Source: Candidatus Bathyarchaeota archaeon
GTDB lineage: Archaea > Thermoproteota > Bathyarchaeia > Bathyarchaeales > UBA233
Direction of reading: 5' to 3'
Assembly: GCA_023488835.1 (NCBI GenBank)
Contig: JAMDCS010000120.1
Location: forward strand, 1 to 19,353
DNA length: 19,353 bases
Shown here: in pieces, positions 14,579 through 19,353 of the stretch
Layout: each line of letters begins with the position of its first letter
Numbering within the stretch: position 1 is the first letter of the stretch
Notes under the pieces: generated by a model
Told to the model about the DNA's origin: nothing
Databases searched by the model: none
The model's input: the letters and a program-made list of their open reading frames with translations, nothing else
Translations under genes and position numbers: made by a program

Positions 14579-15463
14579 ATGATGGCAGAGCATACTCGGT
14601 TTGGCCCAGCAGGCGTTCCACCAATGTTCAGGCTTCTGGGCGCAACGACAGTCGACGTTCCAAAACTCCTACATGAGGAGGGACTTGACGCTTTCGAATA
14701 CCAGGCTTCCCGATGGGGACCAAAACCGCAGATGAAACAAGAAGACGCCCAAAAACTCGGCGAAGAAGCAAGAAAAAATGACGTACGGCTCAGCATGCAC
14801 GGCTCATACTTCATTAACTTGTCAGGCAAGAAGGAGGTTGTGGAAGCCAGCAAACGGCGCTTGATTGCATGTGCAACCGCGGCTGATTGGATGGGAGCGT
14901 ACGTCGTGGTTTTTCACACAGGCTTCTATGGCAAGGTAGAGAAAAGTTTTGCCTTCAAAAACGCCGTCGCTGCCCTAAAAGAAGTCAACGCCGAAATGAA
15001 AAGTCTTGGCTTAAAAGTGAAGCTGGGACCCGAAACCATGGGCAGAAAATTCCAAGTCGGCACCATAGACGAAATCCTTACAATTAATCAAGAAGTCGAA
15101 GGCACCCAACTCGTCATCGACTGGGGGCACCTCCACGCCCTGCACCAAGGAACCCTCAAAAAAGTCGAGGACTTCCGCGTCATAGCCGAAAAAGTCGAAG
15201 AAAAGCTCGGCACCGAAGCCCTCAGAAGCATGCATTGCCACTTCTCAAAAATCGAATTCTCAAGCCAAGGCGAAAAACGCCACCACACCCTTGACGAAGA
15301 AAGGTACGGACCAGACTTCCGCATGCTCGCAGAGGTGATTGCGGATTTTGGGTTGCATCCGACAATGATTTGCGAATCGCCGATTCTGGATGTGGACGCC
15401 AGAAAAATGCAGGCAACTCTAAAAGAAGTCTTAGCTAGCAGGCAACCGAAAGCTGAACTGTAA
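14579..15463 (+). CDS. Endonuclease IV-like TIM-barrel protein (AP endonuclease family 2)
   Basis: A 294-residue barrel of the AP endonuclease 2 / xylose isomerase-like superfamily. Candidate metal ligands fall at spacings very close to those of endonuclease IV: H74 in SMHGSYFINL, H113 in VVFHTGFYG, E152 in GPETMG, D181 and H184 in VIDWGHLH, H221 in MHCHFS, and E266 in CESP; an RHHTLDE segment at 234-240 stands where the last histidine pair is expected. This full set supports a trinuclear zinc site and a role as deoxyribonuclease IV at abasic sites in DNA, though related sugar-phosphate isomerases share the fold. GGTGG (14567-14571) precedes a double ATG. It converges with the DUF1801 gene with only 2 bp between the stops. 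Confidence 0.8.
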   Translation: MMAEHTRFGPAGVPPMFRLLGATTVDVPKLLHEEGLDAFEYQASRWGPKPQMKQEDAQKLGEEARKNDVRLSMHGSYFINLSGKKEVVEASKRRLIACATAADWMGAYVVVFHTGFYGKVEKSFAFKNAVAALKEVNAEMKSLGLKVKLGPETMGRKFQVGTIDEILTINQEVEGTQLVIDWGHLHALHQGTLKKVEDFRVIAEKVEEKLGTEALRSMHCHFSKIEFSSQGEKRHHTLDEERYGPDFRMLAEVIADFGLHPTMICESPILDVDARKMQATLKEVLASRQPKAEL

Positions 15464-15465
15464 AG

Positions 15466-15831
15466 TTAATTCTGAGTCTTGTCCTCTTTGACTCGGAACT
15501 TCACTATTTCCCGGACAAGGTCAACTGGGATTGGCTCATCTAAAGGAAACCTTATGGTGCCCTTGCTTGTTTGATAAGGGAACAACTCCCTTTTGAAGGC
15601 TTCCATGGCTGACACTTTCGGGAAAAATCCGATGTGGTTCTTGAACGCTGCAAACCAAACTAAGATGCCGTTCTGTTTGAAGGCAGGCATACTGTAACTA
15701 ATGACTTCTTGAGCTTGTGGTGCAGCCTCTTTGATGGCTTGCCTTACTTGCTGCAGGACAACTTGAGTGTTCTGGGGAAAAGAGGCAATATACTCGTCTG
15801 TTGTTTTGAACCCTTTTTTAGGAGGTGTCAT
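15466..15831 (-). CDS. DUF1801 (YdhG-like) domain protein
   Basis: A 121-residue cytosolic protein of the DUF1801 family, related to the Bacillus YdhG/Fra frataxin-like group. It matches across its length: TTDEYIASFP near the N-terminus, VRQAIKEAAPQAQEVISYSMPAFKQNG, WFAAFKNHIGFFP, TSKGTIRFPLDEPIP and a final VREIVKFRVKED. Iron-chaperone roles have been proposed for some relatives, but nothing here proves it. The ATG is preceded by AAAGGG, and a minus-strand AAAAATAAG box about 30 bases upstream implies a very short leader. Monocistronic. Confidence 0.88.
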   Translation of the reverse strand: MTPPKKGFKTTDEYIASFPQNTQVVLQQVRQAIKEAAPQAQEVISYSMPAFKQNGILVWFAAFKNHIGFFPKVSAMEAFKRELFPYQTSKGTIRFPLDEPIPVDLVREIVKFRVKEDKTQN

Positions 15832-16190
15832 ACCCTTTCACTTTGAGCAATTGGTTACTTATTTTTGTTGCGTCAGTTAAATCCAGCGATTGAGCCCAAT
15901 GTTTGGAAGTCGGATTGTATGTCGAATTGACAACATGTTTAGTTTCTTGATGTTTGTTTTTTCTTTAGTTGTGGCGGATAACTCTCTATACCACAACAAC
16001 AACCAGCAGGTTGCTGTGCATATTGCATTTCGTTATCTGGGTTGAGTTTAGGTTGCTTTCTGGTTGTGCAAGCCGCCACAAGCAGCGCTGAGAGCGTAAT
16101 TTATTTTCAAAAAACGGGGACTGACCCAACTTAGAACTAAACAATTAGGAGACATAGCCAGGGTAGGTCGACAGAGCAACAGATCCCTTG
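15832..16190. other. Gene-poor spacer between the DUF1801 and cobY genes
   Basis: Contains the promoter of the DUF1801 gene, the likely terminator of the cobalamin operon, and inverted repeats GTTGTGG/CCACAAC (15968-15974 and 15991-15997) and CAGCA/TGCTG (16004-16008 and 16012-16016). A minus-strand 29-codon frame (15939-16028) with a Cys-Cys-Cys-Gly motif overlaps the repeats; it is unproven. Confidence 0.5.
16109..16127 (-). terminator. Terminator candidate of the dph6-cobT-cobS-cobY operon
   Basis: Read on the minus strand, GGGTCAGTCCC can form a small hairpin and is followed by CG and six T, about 65 bases after the cobY stop. Confidence 0.45.
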
Positions 16191-16802
16191 CTACTTTTTT
16201 TGGGACAGTAATCGTTCTGCCAACTGCAGTTCCTGCACCGTGTTGATGTTTACGGCTAGTTCCTGGTGGTTTAGGAGGTAGATGTCTTGGTCGAGCCACT
16301 CGTCGCCATACCGCTTGTGCCCATCGATAACATTGATTCCTACTGGAACCACATCTTTTTCGTCCATTTTGAAGGAGTACTCGATGCACATACCCAGCTT
16401 GGCTTTGGTTTCCAGCGGAACCGCAACCGTCAATGCAGGTTTGCCGCAGCGCTCGTAACGTTCCACGACAGCATCAATCATTTCGCCCCTCGCCAGCGGC
16501 AGGTCAGCTGCGATAGCTAAAAAAACGCCCAGCTTGAGAGTTTGGACAACGTAGCCCATGTCGGAAACGTAGTCTTTGCCCGGAGTTTCTATAACTTGGA
16601 CGCCGAGTTGTTTCATGAGCTTTGTGGTTTTGGGTGTGCAGTTGGTTGTGGCAACGATGATTGAATCGATTTTTTTAGCATCCTTTAGCGCAGAGAGCAC
16701 GTACTCGATGACGGGTTTACCGCAGACTTTGATGAGTGGTTTTTCTTGGCCGAGTTTCATGCGGGTGCCTTTGCCGCCTGCCATAACCAATGCAACTACC
16801 AT
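16191..16802 (-). CDS. cobY: CobY, adenosylcobinamide-phosphate guanylyltransferase
   Basis: The archaeal non-homologous replacement for bacterial CobU: it uses GTP to activate adenosylcobinamide phosphate to adenosylcobinamide-GDP, the substrate of CobS. The 203-residue protein has a nucleotidyltransferase (MobA/GlmU-like) fold with LVMAGGKGTRM (5-15) as the GTP-binding loop, EKPLIKVCGKPVIEYVLSAL, and the metal-binding AADLPLA segment. A longer frame reaches 16835, but the ATG at 16802 puts the conserved MVVALVMAGG right at the N-terminus and is preferred. It overlaps the cobS stop by 7 bp. Last gene of the operon. Confidence 0.92.
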   Translation of the reverse strand: MVVALVMAGGKGTRMKLGQEKPLIKVCGKPVIEYVLSALKDAKKIDSIIVATTNCTPKTTKLMKQLGVQVIETPGKDYVSDMGYVVQTLKLGVFLAIAADLPLARGEMIDAVVERYERCGKPALTVAVPLETKAKLGMCIEYSFKMDEKDVVPVGINVIDGHKRYGDEWLDQDIYLLNHQELAVNINTVQELQLAERLLSQKK

Positions 16803-17551
16803 ACAGTCACCAACGCCAACAAGACAACCACACAAACAAGTCTCGTCAACTCGTTTGTGGCTCCAAAAACGTCGCCTGTGACACCGTTAAAGTGCTTGTG
16901 CGCAACCACAACCATTACTAAACCAGTAATAACTGCTGCCAAAACAATAAAGATGCCTGCCCAACGCAACAAAGGCACGGCTATCACCAAAGAAATCACC
17001 AGTGCCACAAGTAAACGCCAGTTGCCACCACGACCATGCATAGCTTCCAGAAACGGCGAGTTCATGCCTTGGTGGACAGATTTGCCTGCCCAAGCAGCCA
17101 CAACCATCGAAAGCTTAGCCGACAACTCCACGACAAGGATGCCGGGAAGAATGATTCTGCTGTCTAGTTGCCCGATAGATAGAGCAGTGATGAGGATGGT
17201 TAGGATGCCTAAGGATAAGCCGCCAGCGCCCGTTAACTGGTCATGCATAACCTCGATTTTATGCTCAAATGTGCCATGTGCCATGACGCCGTCGCCAAAA
17301 TCCAGCAACCCATCCATATGATGCAGCCCAGTCATCCACAACAGCAACGCCAAAACCAAAGCGCCCACCACGATGCCGGGCAAGAAATGGTACGCCACCC
17401 AACCGAACAACCCAGCAAGCAAGCCGATGAAGGCGCCGATTAAGGGGAAAGCCCACATGTTACGGGCACAATCAGTAAGCATGTCTTTGTCCATGGCGAC
17501 TGGAAAAACGGTTAAGAAAGATAGAAGGTTTTTTAGTTCTTTAACGACCAA
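16796..17551 (-). CDS. cobS: CobS, adenosylcobinamide-GDP ribazoletransferase
   Basis: An integral membrane enzyme that joins adenosylcobinamide-GDP to alpha-ribazole (or its phosphate) to give cobalamin (phosphate), the last assembly step of the nucleotide loop. The 251-residue protein has the diagnostic metal-binding block H77-H78-M-D80-G-L-L-D84-F-G-D87 and VMHDQLTGAGG downstream, and six or so hydrophobic helices. The start is TTG at 17551, chosen because it gives KNLLSFLTVFPV at the usual N-terminus; no nearby ATG is in frame. Seven bases follow the cobT stop, and its end overlaps the cobY start. Confidence 0.95.
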   Translation of the reverse strand: MVVKELKNLLSFLTVFPVAMDKDMLTDCARNMWAFPLIGAFIGLLAGLFGWVAYHFLPGIVVGALVLALLLWMTGLHHMDGLLDFGDGVMAHGTFEHKIEVMHDQLTGAGGLSLGILTILITALSIGQLDSRIILPGILVVELSAKLSMVVAAWAGKSVHQGMNSPFLEAMHGRGGNWRLLVALVISLVIAVPLLRWAGIFIVLAAVITGLVMVVVAHKHFNGVTGDVFGATNELTRLVCVVVLLALVTVW

Positions 17552-17558
17552 GCCCGTG

Positions 17559-18647
17559 TCACTTTATGCCCATCAGTAGAGCATAGTTACGCTCTATTTC
17601 CTTAAGAAGTATATCCTTCGTGACTCCACCGCCAAGCTTCGCCATAGCCGCAATGGAAGCACCGCCTGCCCCAACCCCTTCTTTCACGAGCCCAGTTTCG
17701 TAGATTCGGAGCCCTGGATACTTCGAGGGACCAAAATCTAAATCCGCTGCCAAAACTGGCACCTTACAGAACTGCTTAACAATACCGCAGATGTCGGAGG
17801 ATTTGTCTTTTGCTACCCACCGTGTGGTGCCCACAGCTACGTTACAGAGTGCCTCAGGGTTCAAAGCGTTGATTATTGCTAAAACCGCTGTCATTTGGGT
17901 TCCGCCGGCCATCAAAACAGGCGCTTGCATAGCGCCGCCGATGACTAAACCCGCCATAGCAGCCATCATAGGGTCGCCAACGCAGGAAACCGCTTTTATG
18001 GGGTTGTTTTTTAGGCTGCCGAATTTTTCGCCTGCCGCTTTCAAGCCAGCCGCAACCACCTCAGCCTTCAAGTTATGCGGGTTCTCGGGCAGGGTGCTGC
18101 TGACTTTGCCCTGTGCGTTCACGCCTAATGCTGATAGGACGCCGAGCGCGGTTGTGGTGCCGCCTGGAACACTCTCGCCAATAACCAAATAATCAGAGGC
18201 TTTAGCTAATTGTTCGCCAAGAATCTTGGCTCGCTCAATGACTTCTTCCACGTTATCGACTGAGTTGCCTGTGCGGATGTCACGTCCAGAGTTGCCGCCT
18301 AAATCCACATAGGGAATCTGCGGCTTAACCTTCACGCCGCCGTTAACAACAAGCACAGGTATGTCGGCTAAATGTAGTGCTGACAGGGTAATCAAGCCAG
18401 GTGTCGGAATGCCGTCGGGAGTGATGGGGACGCCTCGGATGGATTTGCATTTGCCCAGCAGCAAAAGTTCGGCGTCTGCGGGCGGGGTGAAGTCGGTGAA
18501 GTCTGGGTTTGCGCCAGCCGCGGATAACCCCGGGATTTTCCCAGTTTCGGTCGTGGCTATGGTGCAGATGAAGAGGGGTTTTTTAGCTTCTATTTCGTCG
18601 AGGAAGGCTTTTGCTTTCAACTCGTTATTTGCGATTAGTACATCCAT
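17559..18647 (-). CDS. cobT: CobT-type nicotinate-nucleotide--dimethylbenzimidazole phosphoribosyltransferase, archaeal form
   Basis: Moves phosphoribose from nicotinate mononucleotide to the lower-ligand base, giving the alpha-riboside phosphate that CobS uses. The 362-residue protein matches the archaeal CobT/UPF0284 group: VPITPDGIPTPG at about 73-84, VDLGGNSGRDIRTG at about 114-127, GESVPGGTTTALGVL at about 157-171, SCVGDPMM, VLMAGGTQM and GLVKEGVGAGG toward the end, where a catalytic glutamate is expected. Which base it accepts is not readable. It starts 11 bp after the dph6 stop and is followed by cobS, so the four genes look like one transcript. Confidence 0.9.
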   Translation of the reverse strand: MDVLIANNELKAKAFLDEIEAKKPLFICTIATTETGKIPGLSAAGANPDFTDFTPPADAELLLLGKCKSIRGVPITPDGIPTPGLITLSALHLADIPVLVVNGGVKVKPQIPYVDLGGNSGRDIRTGNSVDNVEEVIERAKILGEQLAKASDYLVIGESVPGGTTTALGVLSALGVNAQGKVSSTLPENPHNLKAEVVAAGLKAAGEKFGSLKNNPIKAVSCVGDPMMAAMAGLVIGGAMQAPVLMAGGTQMTAVLAIINALNPEALCNVAVGTTRWVAKDKSSDICGIVKQFCKVPVLAADLDFGPSKYPGLRIYETGLVKEGVGAGGASIAAMAKLGGGVTKDILLKEIERNYALLMGIK

Positions 18648-18658
18648 TGGGTTTCCCT

Positions 18659-19330
18659 TTACTTGGGCACAACTTTGAATTTCTTGATTTCCAAGTATCC
18701 AAAGCCGCCCTCAAGCTTATGCTTCTGCGTTTCTTGGATTTCAATCTTTTTCTTGAATGTGGGGCCGTCGGTTATGACGGTGTGGTATTCGCCGCCTTCG
18801 CCGCATGCGTCAACGTTGCCGAGTTTTAGGATGTCATCGTAGAATTTGCGGTCCAGCACTCTTCCAAGCCACTCCACGCCAAGCAAATCCAGTTTGGTGC
18901 GCACCACAGTTGCTTTGAAGCCTGTTTTGAGATAGTCGAGGTAGATTTTTTTTGTATCGCCCATCCAAAGGGGCTTGACTGGGGTTAAGCCGACTTCTTT
19001 GCAGACTCGTCCAAGCCAGCCTTCCTCATGCCCAGCGACCTCGTAGATGTCGCCTGTCACTAAGCCTTGTGCGCCCTTTGCCTTGCACTGCTGCAAAACC
19101 GCTTTGAAGTCTTTCTCGTATGTCTGCGGGGTAGTTGTCTTTTTGATCAAGGGAATCCCGATGGCTTCCGCCTGCGCGTCGAGGATGCCTGAGGGTATCA
19201 TGTGGAAGTTTGATTTGGATTCGCTCATCATCATAGTTAACAGGTTGATTACTTGGTGGCCTTGCTGGGTTGCCAAGTAGTATGCGTAGGCGCTGTCTTT
19301 TCCGCCGCTCCATGAAGCAACAACTTTCAT
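18659..19330 (-). CDS. dph6: Dph6, diphthine--ammonia ligase
   Basis: Uses ATP and ammonia to amidate diphthine on elongation factor 2, the last step of diphthamide synthesis. The 223-residue protein is a PP-loop ATPase with SGGKDS at 8-13, a TGDIYEV segment, KPLWMGDT and the diagnostic GEGGEYHT at 177-184. Size matches the short archaeal form without the extra C-terminal domains of the eukaryotic enzyme. It is the first gene of the leftward run; only 23 bases of upstream sequence are in the window, so its promoter cannot be judged. Confidence 0.93.
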   Translation of the reverse strand: MKVVASWSGGKDSAYAYYLATQQGHQVINLLTMMMSESKSNFHMIPSGILDAQAEAIGIPLIKKTTTPQTYEKDFKAVLQQCKAKGAQGLVTGDIYEVAGHEEGWLGRVCKEVGLTPVKPLWMGDTKKIYLDYLKTGFKATVVRTKLDLLGVEWLGRVLDRKFYDDILKLGNVDACGEGGEYHTVITDGPTFKKKIEIQETQKHKLEGGFGYLEIKKFKVVPK

Positions 19331-19353
19331 CTCGTTTTTACAACATCACCGCA

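Noticed and set aside
16109..16127. REP-like GGGGACTGACCC motif suggesting a transposon end
   Set aside because: Only one copy seen and no transposase nearby; on the minus strand it is better explained as a terminator hairpin followed by six T.
16048..16389. 113-codon minus-strand frame overlapping the end of cobY
   Set aside because: Out of frame with cobY, which is well supported, and without domain similarity.
1..19353. CRISPR arrays, insertion sequences, rRNA genes
   Set aside because: No regularly spaced repeats, transposase or integrase frames, or rRNA-like conserved stretches were seen on either strand.

Overview
The window looks like chromosomal DNA from an archaeon, probably of the TACK lineage and perhaps a Bathyarchaeia-like genome; the lineage is inferred from gene content, not tested. 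Archaeal signs are a prefoldin beta / DUF3194 / DHH phosphoesterase cluster, the archaeal CobY and CobT-type corrin enzymes, a diphthamide synthetase (Dph6), a TrmB-type regulator, TATA-like boxes, oligo-T terminators, several TTG/GTG starts and GGTG/GGAG ribosome binding sites.

Layout. Bases 1-351 hold the C-terminal end of a GH130-type glycoside phosphorylase. Facing it is a leftward operon (2298 to 356): a putative PAC4-like proteasome assembly chaperone, a GNAT acetyltransferase and Sua5 (tRNA t6A synthesis). A rightward secreted or anchored protein of unknown family follows (2471-3760). Bases 4114-8974 form an AT-rich block with a large leftward surface PQQ-type beta-propeller protein, a rightward TrmB-like regulator and an MFS transporter. 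From 9753 to 13924 there are two rightward clusters: prefoldin beta / DUF3194 / DHH phosphoesterase, then EcfA1 / EcfA2 / EcfT. A four-helix membrane protein and an endonuclease IV-like TIM barrel follow. The right end is leftward: a DUF1801 protein, then the operon Dph6 - CobT - CobS - CobY, which assembles the lower ligand of cobalamin.

The main discovery is a pair of diverged 140-nt intergenic elements on the + strand (3951-4090 and 9502-9641). Both fold into the same set of stems, with base-pair-preserving differences. Each has an AT-rich TATA-like box upstream and an oligo-T run downstream, and copy 1 lies between the 3' ends of convergent genes, so it cannot be an mRNA leader. They look like two members of a structured non-coding RNA family that I do not recognise. 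They also lie at the two edges of the AT-rich surface-protein/regulator/transporter block.

Other points of interest are the PAC4-like gene, a paired direct repeat before the ECF operon, a palindrome between the TrmB-like and PQQ genes, an ECF module with no substrate-binding subunit beside it, and the link of Dph6 to cobalamin genes.
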